Positions 9,091 to 17,462 are shown, counted from the stretch's first letter. The stretch is 64,000 nucleotides of DNA from Lysinibacillus pakistanensis (GCF_030123245.1 NZ_CP126101.1:370501-434500), one strand, 5' to 3'. Program-made: numbers and translations. Notes: generated from the sequence alone by a model not told the origin.

Positions 9091-9121
9091 TAACCAGTTC
9101 TTTTTAGGGCTGGTTATTTTA
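9091..9121 (+). terminator. Probable terminator of scoAB
   Basis: TAACCAG (9091-9097) pairs with CTGGTTA (9110-9116) and is followed by TTTT. The stem is short, so termination may be partial. Confidence 0.5.
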
Positions 9122-9239
9122 GTTTGATTTAGAAGAAGTACTAAAGCCCCGGGGGACATCACGGATTTTGAAGAGGAGCTTTTTGCGCGAACTCGAAAAA
9201 CCCTGAAACGTAATCGATTATCCAAGGAGTGTTTTATTG

Positions 9240-9875
9240 ATGGATGTCCTAGATGTAAAAGAGGAAATTATTCAGCGTTTTAAATGGAGAACTGCTACAG
9301 ATAGACCTTTTATTGTAGCAATTGATGGATTAGGTGGGGCTGGCAAGTCTACTATAGCACATCACCTTGTAGAGGAGCTTCAATCTATATGTACTGTGAC
9401 ACTTATTCATATTGATAATCATATCGTAGAAAGATGTAAACGTTATGATACGGGCCATGAGGAATGGTTTGAATATTATTATTTACAATGGGATATTGAA
9501 AGCTTAATAAATAATCTATTTTTACCCTTACATAATCGTGCTTTACACCTTTCTCTTCCATTTTATAATCAGCATACAGATACAATTTGCGAAAGAGATA
9601 TGAACATAGAAGCTAATAGTATTTTTATAATTGAAGGGATATTTCTTATGCGTCATGAGTGGAGGAGCTTTTATGATTATCGCTTGTATATAGACTGTCC
9701 CTCAACTATTAGAGAGGAAAGAGTATTACAACGAGATGTGTATATAGGTGATTTTATAACACGTCTGCATAAATATAAAAAAAGATATTGGCCGGCAGAG
9801 AAGTATTATTTAACGAAAGAAAATCCATTAGCTGTAGTAGATTCAGTTTATGAAGTTAAATCCACTATTTACTGA
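9240..9875 (+). CDS. Uridine-kinase-like P-loop NTPase
   Basis: A protein of about 211 residues with Walker A GLGGAGKST near residue 31, an IDNH segment after the next beta strand, and IEGIFLM followed by IDCPSTIREER, the pattern of the uridine kinase/phosphoribulokinase superfamily. The substrate is not predictable; many such proteins in Bacillales are annotated as uridine kinase without proof. ATG 9240 lies 10 nt after AAGGAG; an in-frame TTG at 9237 is an alternative. It seems to be transcribed alone. Confidence 0.8.
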   Translation: MDVLDVKEEIIQRFKWRTATDRPFIVAIDGLGGAGKSTIAHHLVEELQSICTVTLIHIDNHIVERCKRYDTGHEEWFEYYYLQWDIESLINNLFLPLHNRALHLSLPFYNQHTDTICERDMNIEANSIFIIEGIFLMRHEWRSFYDYRLYIDCPSTIREERVLQRDVYIGDFITRLHKYKKRYWPAEKYYLTKENPLAVVDSVYEVKSTIY

Positions 9876-10116
9876 ATTGAGCATGAATATGGGAATTTAT
9901 AGAGTTTACGGAGCATTTAGAGGGAAGTCCATGTCTAGCACCAACCAAGGATAATCTACATGTACCTATATACAAGTATTGAAACAATACAGCAAATAGG
10001 AAATCATTTAATGCAAATGGGAGGAGTCGTAGGATGGAAAAAGAATCATGAATAAAGCTCCAATAGCTAGCGCCTAGTTTTATTGAACAGAAGGAATCTA
10101 ATTAAATTATTAATGG
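9876..10116. other. Gene-poor spacer with one 31-codon frame
   Basis: No recognisable gene. A short plus-strand frame (9960-10055) starts with ATG after AAGGATAATCTAC and reads MYLYTSIETIQQIGNHLMQM and beyond. It could be a small peptide or the eroded end of a lost gene; I cannot decide. Confidence 0.3.
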
Positions 10117-10152
10117 CACGAGCTTATACATTCAGTGTAGGCTCGTTTTTCT
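10117..10152 (+). terminator. Rho-independent terminator
   Basis: ACGAGCTTATAC pairs with GTGTAGGCTCGT (two G-U pairs), followed by TTTTTCTT. It ends transcription from the kinase gene or the short frame before it. Confidence 0.65.
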
Positions 10153-10219
10153 TATGGAAATGCTACGAATACCCATTACGGTATATAATACAGTAAGACA
10201 ATAATATGGAGGTTTCAGC

Positions 10220-10549
10220 ATGAAGCGAATAATGACCAAAGAAGAGTGGAAAGATGTTTTACAGCTATCGAGCCATACGCCGTGCCTAGTGTTAAAATAT
10301 AGCATGACTTGCTTTAGTAGCATATCGGCATTAAAAGAATTTAAAGCACTGGAAACTATGCTGCCGAAGTATGTAGTTATCGTACAAAAGGATAGGGAGG
10401 TATCAAAAATGATCGAGAAGGAACTTGAGGTGAGGCATGAATCCCCCCAGTTTTTAATTTTACAGGGAGGGAAGGGAGTTTGGCAGGCAACCCACTATAA
10501 GATAAAGCAATTACTTCTTTCTGAAGCCATTAGTATGTATGTTAAATAA
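10220..10549 (+). CDS. ytxJ: YtxJ-family (monothiol) thioredoxin-like protein
   Basis: A thioredoxin-like protein of 109 residues of the YtxJ family, associated with bacillithiol redox chemistry. The KYSMTCFSS segment at residues 26-34 replaces the usual HSTxCPIS active site: one Cys is kept (Cys31) and the cis-Pro is in the ESPQF motif (about residue 75). ATG 10220 follows a GGAGG site at normal spacing. The single-cysteine form suggests monothiol chemistry (inference). Confidence 0.82.
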   Translation: MKRIMTKEEWKDVLQLSSHTPCLVLKYSMTCFSSISALKEFKALETMLPKYVVIVQKDREVSKMIEKELEVRHESPQFLILQGGKGVWQATHYKIKQLLLSEAISMYVK

Positions 10550-10551
10550 AT

Positions 10552-10598
10552 AAAGAAGATACTCTTCATTATACATAATAGGGTATCTTCTTTACTGA
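10552..10598. terminator. Bidirectional terminator
   Basis: AAAGAAGATAC (10552-10562) pairs with GTATCTTCTTT (10583-10593). The A and T flanks serve both ytxJ and the convergent lipoprotein gene. Confidence 0.8.
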
Positions 10599-10605
10599 AA
10601 GCTAT

Positions 10606-11061
10606 TTATTGCCCTAAGGCTTCATTTTGGTGATAGTGAGAGGCAATCGATTCTAAATTAAGTTGGGAATAGTTCGCCCAATTGACCTTTCTAAAATCTT
10701 CCTCGCTAAAATATATATTTAATACTTCGGTCATATCTTCAGCGCCGCCTGGTTCTGTTAACGGAGCAGACCAAATAATGGAAGGTGTTTTAACACTTTT
10801 TAATTTTGATAGCTCAGCAAATATTTTCGCAGAATCCTTTAACATTTGACTTTTTGAGCCCTGTTTTACATCATCATCTTGAATGGAAATTGTAACAATT
10901 CCCTTTGTATCTTCCACTGTAAATTTACTTTTGACAGTCGCACTCACTATATCTTCAATTGAAGTATTGCTATCAACCGCTGCTTCCTTAGGTGCCGTAT
11001 TTTTTCCACACGCTGACAATAATAGTGTAGCAAGTAAAAACATATAAAATAACCTTTTCAA
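10606..11061 (-). CDS. Putative lipoprotein
   Basis: A secreted lipoprotein of about 151 residues. It has a short basic N-terminus, a hydrophobic stretch (FYMFLLATLLL) and a lipobox LLSAC followed by GKN. After a polar linker, the globular part has IVTISIQDDD and a PGGAEDMTEVLNIYF segment; I do not recognise the family. The TTG at 11061 is preferred since GGAGG lies 8 nt before it; an ATG at 11067 is only 2 nt from that site. Confidence 0.75.
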   Translation of the reverse strand: MKRLFYMFLLATLLLSACGKNTAPKEAAVDSNTSIEDIVSATVKSKFTVEDTKGIVTISIQDDDVKQGSKSQMLKDSAKIFAELSKLKSVKTPSIIWSAPLTEPGGAEDMTEVLNIYFSEEDFRKVNWANYSQLNLESIASHYHQNEALGQ

Positions 11062-11088
11062 TATCATAACCTCCCTTGTTACTACCAT

Positions 11089-11298
11089 ATATGCACAAAA
11101 TGAAGGTTAATTATACAAGATGAAGGAAGTTTTTCTGCTTTTAGTTGAAGTAGTTGGACAAGTTTTTATACCTAAAAAGAGATGATAATTTTATTTCAAA
11201 CGAATGCCCAAATTTGCCGCGTTATTATATCACACATTACAATTAACAGAGAACTATAAGCAGAGACGATGACAGGAATAACTTGTCATCGTTTTTTT
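11089..11298 (+). other. Spacer with a 21-codon frame and a terminator
   Basis: A short plus-strand frame (11120-11185) reads MKEVFLLLVEVVGQVFIPKK and ends in Arg. It is followed at 11266-11298 by a strong terminator (ACGATGACA pairing with TGTCATCGT, then seven T). A terminator here without an obvious gene suggests a short transcript or an eroded gene; I see no family signal. Confidence 0.4.
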
Positions 11299-11374
11299 AG
11301 GTTTTTGAAGAAAAACAAAGTTATATTGAGTTAAAAAATCAAAACCAGGCAGCATTTATTTTTCCTAAAAACTA

Positions 11375-11428
11375 TTGAAATAGTAGTGGAAAAACTGTTA
11401 TAGTGAAATTATTTGTCTGACGTCTGAC
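11375..11428 (+). promoter_or_regulatory. nupC promoter with candidate operator
   Basis: TTGAAA (11375-11380) and TATAGT (11399-11404) are 18 bp apart. Just downstream, GTCTGAC occurs twice head to tail (11415-11421, 11422-11428); the 14-mer is also a palindrome with two mismatches. Its position at the expected start of transcription suggests a repressor site for the nucleoside transporter gene. No purine riboswitch is visible in the leader. Confidence 0.55.
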
Positions 11429-11531
11429 TATTTCGTGTTAAGTTTGGTTGTTCTTAAATTTTCATATTTGGACATAATGAATGAAAGAATGACTTTGTAG
11501 TCGAACGCTCAAAATTAATATGGGGGAATTT

Positions 11532-12713
11532 ATGAGATACTTAATGTCTTTTTGCGGTTTGCTGCTTGTTTTTGGTTTAGCTCTGTTAATGAGTAAAAAC
11601 AAAAAGGAAATAAAATATAAAAATATATTGATGATGCTAATCATCCAATTTCTATTGGCAGCATTCCTTCTAAATACAAAATTTGGTTATATTTTAATAA
11701 AAGGAATAACAAAAGTATTTGATCATTTATTATCTTACGCAAATACAGGCATATCCTTTGTTTTTGGAGGTTTAGCGAATAAAGGAGAAACTCCATTCTT
11801 TCTTAGTGTTTTATTACCGATTATCTTTGTATCTGTATTGATAGGGATTTTACAACATTTTAAAATTCTACCTTTCTTCATGAAATGGATAGGGTTATTT
11901 TTAAGTAAATTAAATGGAATGGGGAAATTAGAATCTTATAATGCTGTTGCTTCTGCAATGGTTGGTCAATCTGAAGTGTTTATTACTGTAAAAAAACAAT
12001 TAGATAAGCTGACCCCACAGCGAATGTATACATTGTGTGCATCAGCTATGTCGACCGTTTCTATGGCAGTTGTTGGAGCCTATATGACGATGATTGAACC
12101 TAAATATGTTGTAACAGCGATTGTGTTAAACTTGTTTGGCGGATTTATTATTGTTTCCATTATTAATCCATATAGTGTAAAGGAAAGCGAAGATATTTTA
12201 ACGATTGAAGATGAACATAAACAATCTTTCTTTCAAATGCTTGGAGAATATATTATGGATGGATTTAAAGTAGCTATTATTGTTGGAGCTATGCTAATCG
12301 GCTTCGTAGCATTAATGGATATGATCAATTCACTATTTGATATCGTATTCGGTATATCTTTCCAAGGGATTTTAGGTTATATCTTTGCACCAATAGCCTT
12401 TCTCATGGGTGTACCATGGGCAGATGCCATTTCTGCTGGAGGAATTATGGCTACCAAATTAGTAACAAATGAATTTGTGGCCATGATAAGCCTTGGAGAA
12501 GTAGCCAAGTCTATGAGTGCGCATACAGTAGGTATTATTTCAGTTTTTCTTGTATCCTTTGCAAACTTTTCATCCATCGGTATTATTGCTGGAGCAGTTA
12601 AGGGCTTGAGTGAAAAGCAAGGCAATATCGTCGCTCGTTTTGGCTTAAAGCTGTTGTATGGAGCCACACTAGTTAGTATCTTAACAGCTACAATTGTTGG
12701 TTTTGTTATTTAG
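11532..12713 (+). CDS. NupC-family nucleoside transporter
   Basis: A concentrative nucleoside transporter (CNT family) of 393 residues with about nine hydrophobic segments. The family motifs VGQSEVFITVK, SAMSTVSMAVVGAYM and TNEFVAM are visible at about 147, 172 and 320. It imports nucleosides with protons across the membrane. ATG 11532 is chosen because GGGGGAA lies at normal distance; the ATG at 11520 overlaps that site. It is monocistronic and ends with a strong terminator. Confidence 0.92.
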   Translation: MRYLMSFCGLLLVFGLALLMSKNKKEIKYKNILMMLIIQFLLAAFLLNTKFGYILIKGITKVFDHLLSYANTGISFVFGGLANKGETPFFLSVLLPIIFVSVLIGILQHFKILPFFMKWIGLFLSKLNGMGKLESYNAVASAMVGQSEVFITVKKQLDKLTPQRMYTLCASAMSTVSMAVVGAYMTMIEPKYVVTAIVLNLFGGFIIVSIINPYSVKESEDILTIEDEHKQSFFQMLGEYIMDGFKVAIIVGAMLIGFVALMDMINSLFDIVFGISFQGILGYIFAPIAFLMGVPWADAISAGGIMATKLVTNEFVAMISLGEVAKSMSAHTVGIISVFLVSFANFSSIGIIAGAVKGLSEKQGNIVARFGLKLLYGATLVSILTATIVGFVI

Positions 12714-12720
12714 CTATTTG

Positions 12721-12759
12721 AACTGCACTCCATTTGATGATTTGGAGTGCAGTTTTTTT
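12721..12759 (+). terminator. Rho-independent terminator of the nupC-type gene
   Basis: A 12-bp stem (AACTGCACTCCA with TGGAGTGCAGTT) is followed by seven T. Confidence 0.9.
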
Positions 12760-13269
12760 ATGAATATAGGGTGTATTTTTGCAATTCGTGACGGCTGGGT
12801 AGAACAATATTTTCTTTTCGAAATTTTTTCTAAAATGATTAATGATAAAGTAATGTTACGGGGATATTGGTAAATTTCCCAGAAGTAAAAAGAGCATTCT
12901 TTAATAAATAACTAAAAAATAGTAGTTACCCATCCGATATCCACATAGACATAAATAGAATGGCAGTTTGAGAGGCTGACTGAGAAAGAAATTAAAAAGT
13001 CTTATATCAATGGGTGATGAACTTAATTTTTATTATCAAAATGATGAATATTGGATAGTCATATTCAAGATAAATCTTTTCTATCCAGAACAAAAGATTC
13101 TTATACTCAAGAGTTTTGTGGACACAAAGAGCTTTTTGAACATGCAACAATAGAGAGTAAAAAATCTCAGAAGTATATCCAGAATTGAGACAACTTAAAT
13201 AAAAATTTAATCTACTTTGGAGAAGATCGAGTTTAACAAGCTTGGTCTTTTGTTGTGCTTGTAATTAGA
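12760..13269. other. Decayed region at the edge of the old integration zone
   Basis: No intact gene. A 47-codon frame at 13010-13153 (begins MGDELNFYYQNDEYW) looks like part of a once longer protein, and a second frame over 13098-13188 (SYTQEFCGHKELFEH) suggests a frameshift within it. I do not recognise the protein. Confidence 0.35.
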
Positions 13270-13291
13270 TGTGGGAGGATAAAGCACTTAA

Positions 13292-13423
13292 AGAAGTTCT
13301 GTGTCTAACTGGTTAAATGAAAAGGTTAGCCTTCCACAATCCAAAGTGTATGGTGAGTCATCGTTAGATAATTGGTTGGAATTTATAAACGGAAATGGTT
13401 ATCCAAAGTGGTATAAGGTATGA
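13292..13423 (+). pseudogene. C-terminal remnant of a phage replication-type protein (copy 1)
   Basis: The frame reads SNWLNEKVSLPQSKVYGE and then SSLDNWLEF. This aligns with the C-terminus of the prophage protein at 57735-58619 (YNWLNERDGLSQS ... IDNWLEW). Nucleotide similarity begins near 13270. The rest of the gene is missing. It is the leftmost sign of an earlier related prophage. Confidence 0.7.
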
Positions 13424-13459
13424 TTAAATGACAAGGTAGGCTTATTGAGGAGGAGTATA

Positions 13460-13912
13460 ATGCGTTTTCTTTTTTGGCTAAGTGTTGTTATCTCAGGAAT
13501 TGTAAGTATTGCTGGTTTTGCACTCACTAAAATAACTACTACTTCATTCGACCCCACAGGTGATAATTTTGTTGGAGGAAATGGAAACCCAGGCTTAATG
13601 TTTGTTATGCTTCCAATGTTAATTATTCTTTATTTTTTCTTCGCAATGATGTTTGTTTTTGAAAAGATACATGAACGTTTTTCAGTAAAAAGGAACCTAT
13701 TTCAAGCCTTCTATTCAGGGGTGTTTGTGGTCATTTTAGGAATAACGATTTACCAAATTGTTTCGTTTCGAAATGAAATCAATCCATATTTTGAATATGA
13801 AATATCCTATTTAAATCCTTTTTCTAATCATTTATTTTTTAACTTCTGGACGTTTATGGCCTGCCTTTGTGTTTCAGGATTTTGCTCATTTTATTTAAAG
13901 AAAAGAATATGA
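13460..13912 (+). CDS. Small four-helix membrane protein, unknown
   Basis: A protein of 150 residues with four predicted membrane segments (about residues 4-24, 46-68, 84-104 and 125-145). I do not recognise the family. ATG 13460 follows GAGGAGGAG; a TTG at 13445 would overlap that site. It sits between phage remnants and the minisatellite, so it may be cargo of an old mobile element. Confidence 0.6.
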   Translation: MRFLFWLSVVISGIVSIAGFALTKITTTSFDPTGDNFVGGNGNPGLMFVMLPMLIILYFFFAMMFVFEKIHERFSVKRNLFQAFYSGVFVVILGITIYQIVSFRNEINPYFEYEISYLNPFSNHLFFNFWTFMACLCVSGFCSFYLKKRI

Positions 13913-13975
13913 AGAAATGCATTTAAACTAAAGACTACTCTTTGATGGGTGATTTTCTGTGCTCTTGATATGATC

Positions 13976-14291
13976 GACCTGAGCAGATTACGGGCTATCC
14001 CGAGCGAATATCAATTCGACCTGAGCGGATTATGGGCTATCCCGAGCGAATATCAATTCGACCTGAGCAGATTACGGGCTATCCCGAGCGAATATCAATT
14101 CGACCTGAGCAGATTACGGGCTATCCCGAGCGAATATCAATTCGACCTGAGCGGATTATGGGCTATCCCGAGCGAATATCAATTCGACCTGAGCAGATTA
14201 CGGGCTATCCCGAGCGAATATCAATTCGACCTGAGCGGATTACGGGCTATCCCGAGCGAATATCCTTTTCACCCTGAGCAGTTTTCGGGTC
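13976..14291. repeat. 42-bp tandem repeat (minisatellite), about 7.5 copies
   Basis: Copies start at 13976, 14018, 14060, 14102, 14144, 14186 and 14228, with a degenerate half copy after 14270. The period is exactly 42 bp, so all frames stay open and long repeat peptides appear (GYPERISIRPEQIT in one frame, DLSRLRAIPSEYQF in another). Each unit can form two small hairpins: CGGG-ctat-CCCG and CGAAT-atca-ATTCG. Two linked variants (AGATTAC and GGATTAT) alternate. GC content is clearly above the surroundings. I regard it as non-coding. Confidence 0.9.
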
Positions 14292-14458
14292 ATAAGATCA
14301 TTAAATATTAGGATCTAAATATTTTTTGGGGTATTTACACAATCGCATGCATAAAAAGCACAGATTCATTATGTATGTTGTTATGGTACATCTAAAGTGC
14401 GGATTTATTTATATAGAAAATGGTGAGGAAAAGTGTCAGCAACATACATTTCACCTAA

Positions 14459-14680
14459 GTCCAATTAAAACTTGGTAGGCGTATTGACTGGCCACATTTC
14501 GAGATTATAACATCTTGGAAGATGCCTACAGGTTATAAGCTAGAGGGCAAATTAAATATACCTACTAATAGTAAAGGACAAGTACAATTAATTGTAAGAC
14601 AGACCAAAGGGGAAGTAAAAGCAGTAAGTTGTTCTACTAAGATGGACAAACAATTCCCTGGAGATTCAAATTGTGAATAA
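14459..14680 (+). pseudogene. C-terminal remnant of an endolysin (M15 family)
   Basis: The frame contains IDWPHFEIITSWKMPTGYK and LEGKLNIPTNSKGQVQLIV, matching residues about 116-153 of the prophage endolysin at 54024. The catalytic N-terminal part is lost, and an in-frame stop sits just upstream. After the match the frame diverges and stops at 14680. It is the relic of a lysis gene from a related prophage. Confidence 0.8.
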
Positions 14681-14694
14681 GGAAAAATAAAATT

Positions 14695-14886
14695 ATGAAA
14701 TTAATAAGGAACTCTCTAATTTATTTTCTAATCGGAGCGATAATTATAAATATTTCTAAGTTTCTTTATAATAAAGACGATTATTATTTTGATAGTAAAG
14801 AAACTTTAATGTACAGTATTATTACAATGATGGTATTTTTAATAATGGATTACGTGAGAAATATAAGTAAGTCTCAAAGTAAATAA
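14695..14886 (+). CDS. Small two-helix membrane protein, unknown
   Basis: A protein of 63 residues with two hydrophobic segments (about 7-24 and 39-53) and a charged linker (YNKDDYYFDSKE). AAGGA lies about 10 nt before the ATG. I do not recognise the family. It lies between the endolysin remnant and an IS fragment. Confidence 0.5.
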   Translation: MKLIRNSLIYFLIGAIIINISKFLYNKDDYYFDSKETLMYSIITMMVFLIMDYVRNISKSQSK

Positions 14887-14921
14887 TTTTGTTATATCTA
14901 AAAAAAGCCCAGATACGGTAG

Positions 14922-15168
14922 TGACCCCGTAAAGTTAGAGTTTTCATTGTGTAGCTAATTGGCTGGCTTGAGTTCGGTATTTTACCGAGCTCATGCCGGC
15001 CAATTTTTGTTTAATTCGCTCATTATTATAGTAATCGATATACTTCTCTATTATCTTCTTTAACGCTTCATAAGAGATTAATTCTTCTCCGTTATACATT
15101 TCTTGTTTAAGTAAGCCAAAAAAGTTCTCCATGGTCGCATTGTCTGCACAGGTTGCTTTACGAGACAT
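14922..15168 (-). mobile_element. IS3-family insertion sequence fragment (transposase C-terminus)
   Basis: The minus-strand frame 15168-14944 encodes the end of an OrfB transposase: SRKATCADNATMENFFGLLK, then YIDYYNNERI and the GMSSVKYR ending. This is the final part of the rve integrase core of IS3/IS150 elements, with the last acidic catalytic residue in MENFF. The terminal inverted repeat is at about 14922 (TGACCCCGTAAAGTTAGAG). The rest of the element is gone, so it is inactive. Confidence 0.85.
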
Positions 15169-15202
15169 ACTTTGGAAAATCTTGAGAAGGGCTATTAAAT
15201 CA

Positions 15203-15310
15203 ATGGAGTGTTATTTATTTGGTGGAGTCCAGTACCTTTGGTTATATGAAAAGGATAGTCATTCAGAAATAAGTAGTAGACCAAAAATAGAAAACTGGCT
15301 TGAATGGTAG
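15203..15310 (+). pseudogene. C-terminal remnant of a phage replication-type protein (copy 2)
   Basis: The frame ends with WLYEKDSHSEISSRPKIENWLEW and a stop, like the end of the prophage protein at 57735-58619. It lies 86 bp before the left att repeat, about the same distance as the intact gene lies from attR, which suggests it was the right end of an earlier prophage at this site. The upstream part is missing; the IS fragment abuts it. Confidence 0.65.
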
Positions 15311-15395
15311 CGAAAGAGGAGATAATTAAATGGGGTAATTATTGAAATGAGTTAAATGATATTAAGGATTATTATGAATTTTAATCCCAACGCTT

Positions 15396-15527
15396 ATTTT
15401 GACATAAAAAAATCACCCTTCAATAATGAAAGGTGATTCGCTCAAAAGCCTTGTGGCTGTAAGATTAAATTAAAAAGCCGCGTATGCCGTAGTTATTATA
15501 GAAAGTTTTAAACCACCACTCCTCAAA
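15396..15527. repeat. attL: left copy of the 132-bp att repeat
   Basis: This copy matches 58695-58827 with one indel and about four substitutions, and is identical over the final 61 bp (15467-15527 equals 58767-58827). It corresponds to the 3' end and terminator of the structured RNA gene on the minus strand. Its terminator stem has a C-A mismatch, unlike the right copy. The integrase gene starts 137 bp to the right, as usual for attL. Confidence 0.88.
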
Positions 15528-15632
15528 TCTGATAATCACATAAACAAATATTATAAAATGTTGCCCAAATTGTTGTTATATTAAGGTTTATAAATTTTGA
15601 ATAAATGTGGTTTGAAATATTTTAACTAATAT

Positions 15633-15663
15633 TTGCAACAAATTTTGCAACAGTTTTGCAACA
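15633..15663. repeat. Candidate integrase arm-site repeats, left end
   Basis: TTGCAACA occurs three times (15633-15640, 15645-15652, 15656-15663) with 11-12 bp spacing, one helical turn. The same word occurs twice near the right end (58670, 58681). Arm-type sites for tyrosine integrases have this arrangement; function is inferred. Confidence 0.6.
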
Positions 15664-15664
15664 A

Positions 15665-16858
15665 TTACTTTGATTTGGATTGAGGGGAGAAAAGCATTTC
15701 TAATTTATCAGCAGCTGCTCGATCAGCTGATTTGAAAGCATGTCCATAAGTATTCATAGTAATGGATATATCAGAATGACCTAATCGTTCAGAAATAATC
15801 TTAGCATGTACACCTTGAGCAATTAATATACTTGCAGAGGTATGCCTTAAATCGTGAAGCCTAATATATTTAAATTCATTTGCTATTAGAAATTTTCTCC
15901 ACTTATTTGATGGACTAGAAGGGTGAAGATGGTGTCCTTTTTCATTACAAAAAACCCACTCATGTTCTTCTTCCTCCCAAATATCTGCATATTTTAATTT
16001 TTCTTTTACCCATTTTTTACGATAAACTTTTAGCTCATTCATCATACTGATTGGTAGTGTAACTACACGCTTAGATGATTTTGTTTTGGTTCTTTTAATA
16101 TGTGGACCAGCTTTTGTTAATACAATTGTCTGTTTAATTTCAATTTGATTATTAACAAAATCAATGTTCTTCCATTCTAATCCTAACAATTCACCTCTAC
16201 GTAAGCCAGCTGCAAGTGCTAACGTAAATATAATTCTCCAATGATCTGGTTCATTTTGAACTAGCTCCATCAATTGAGATATTTCCTCTTCGTCATAAAC
16301 TTGCAACTCTTTTTGATCATATTCGGTATCTGCAGCTTTTGGCTTATCGACATTTTCCATAGGATTATCAGTAATGACTTTCCACTTCACAGCATATTTA
16401 AAAATACTTTGCAATGTTCGATAAATATCTTGTTTTGAATGAAATGATAATTCACCTGTTTTTCCATCTTTACGTTGTAAGTTATCTAATAGGTCTAGAA
16501 TTATTAATTCATTTATTTTTATCATTTCCATATGTCCAATTACTGGAGTGATGTGATCGGTTAGTTTTCTCTGATGATTACCATAAGTAGTGCCAGCCAG
16601 TTTAGAGGCATATTTCTTTTCCCATTCACTTACAAAATCAGTAAAGTTCATTTTACTAGGGCGTACATAATTACCAGACAACACTTGATTTTTAAATTTT
16701 AAATATTCGCCTTTTAGATGTTCTTCCAACTGTTTAGGTGTGAATTTACCTTCTACAATATATGTCATTGTTTCCCTAGGATATTTTCCTCTAGCATCTT
16801 TTCCAAGGCTTACTGTAAAAAGATATGAATTTTCTCCTCGTTTCACGATATTTGCCAT
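15665..16858 (-). CDS. int: Tyrosine-type phage integrase
   Basis: A site-specific recombinase of 397 residues that catalyses prophage integration and excision. It has an N-terminal arm-binding region (about 1-60), a SAM-like core-binding domain (70-165) and a catalytic domain (185-390) with Arg220 in GLRRGELL, His335 and Arg338 in HDLRH, His361 in LGHSD and the nucleophile Tyr371 in MNTYGH. All catalytic residues are present. The ATG follows AGGAG. The gene is next to attL and reads towards it. Confidence 0.95.
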   Translation of the reverse strand: MANIVKRGENSYLFTVSLGKDARGKYPRETMTYIVEGKFTPKQLEEHLKGEYLKFKNQVLSGNYVRPSKMNFTDFVSEWEKKYASKLAGTTYGNHQRKLTDHITPVIGHMEMIKINELIILDLLDNLQRKDGKTGELSFHSKQDIYRTLQSIFKYAVKWKVITDNPMENVDKPKAADTEYDQKELQVYDEEEISQLMELVQNEPDHWRIIFTLALAAGLRRGELLGLEWKNIDFVNNQIEIKQTIVLTKAGPHIKRTKTKSSKRVVTLPISMMNELKVYRKKWVKEKLKYADIWEEEEHEWVFCNEKGHHLHPSSPSNKWRKFLIANEFKYIRLHDLRHTSASILIAQGVHAKIISERLGHSDISITMNTYGHAFKSADRAAADKLEMLFSPQSKSK

Positions 16859-17056
16859 AATAACAACTCCTGTATTTTATTTTTTAAATCATAGAACATT
16901 TGTTCTTATTTAAAAAAATTATCAAATAAAAAATTCTAAATTTATATATATTTGCTTATTTTCAAAATAAATGTGCTTTTAGTAAAAGAAATTTGGTATA
17001 GTCTTAATAAGTCAGATGACTTATTTTAGGTCAGGTAGAGTAGAAAAAATCTACTC

Positions 17057-17275
17057 TTAAAAGCCATCTTCGATCCATTCATACAAATCATCCATTGTGC
17101 AATTAAGGATTGCAGAGATGTTTTTTGCTACTTTTAATGACATGACTCGATTATCTTGAATATAGTGTTGTATCTGTTGAGGCATTACATTTAATTTTTC
17201 AGCTAATTCTACCTGTGTCATATCATTTTTTAAGAGCAATTCTCGAAGATGGCATCTACCGACCTGATAAGTCAA
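17057..17275 (-). CDS. XRE-family DNA-binding protein
   Basis: A Cro/C1-type helix-turn-helix protein of 72 residues; the HTH spans about residues 17-60 (MTQVELAEKLNVMPQQIQHYI). The start is TTG at 17275, 8 nt after GAGGG. It lies between the integrase and the main repressor on the same strand and may help to maintain lysogeny or control integrase expression. A small hairpin lies just after its stop but has no T tract. Confidence 0.75.
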   Translation of the reverse strand: MTYQVGRCHLRELLLKNDMTQVELAEKLNVMPQQIQHYIQDNRVMSLKVAKNISAILNCTMDDLYEWIEDGF

Positions 17276-17330
17276 TTGATACCCTCATTTCTTACATAAT
17301 TTTAATATTACAGAAAAGGTGGAACGCGGC

Positions 17331-17462
17331 ATGAACAAAAAAGAGATAAAATTACTAATTGAGTTTATTAATTTGAAAAATAAAGCAATCAAGAAAGATG
17401 ATAAAACCAGTAAATTAATGCTGCTTTTTGAAAAGCTCAACCGCAATTTCAATATTCCCTAA
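17331..17462 (+). CDS. Small ORF, 43 residues, antisense to the repressor end
   Basis: The plus-strand frame begins MNKKEIKLLIEFINLKNK and ends RNFNIP. AAGGTGG lies about 9 nt before the ATG. It overlaps the last 48 bp of the minus-strand repressor gene. It is lysine-rich with heptad-like leucines. I do not recognise it; the ribosome binding site supports translation, but the location opposite the repressor operon makes it uncertain. Confidence 0.35.
   Translation: MNKKEIKLLIEFINLKNKAIKKDDKTSKLMLLFEKLNRNFNIP

Noticed and set aside
13976-14291. CRISPR array
   Set aside because: The units are contiguous 42-bp tandem repeats without unique spacers, and no cas genes are nearby.
13949-14311. Two long open frames encoding repeated peptides
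   Set aside because: They arise because the 42-bp repeat unit has no stop in any frame; no convincing ribosome binding site precedes them and both frames look equally good.
17037-17058. Terminator after the small XRE gene
   Set aside because: A 7-bp stem AGAGTAG/CTACTCT exists but the T run is in the loop, not after the stem on the minus strand.
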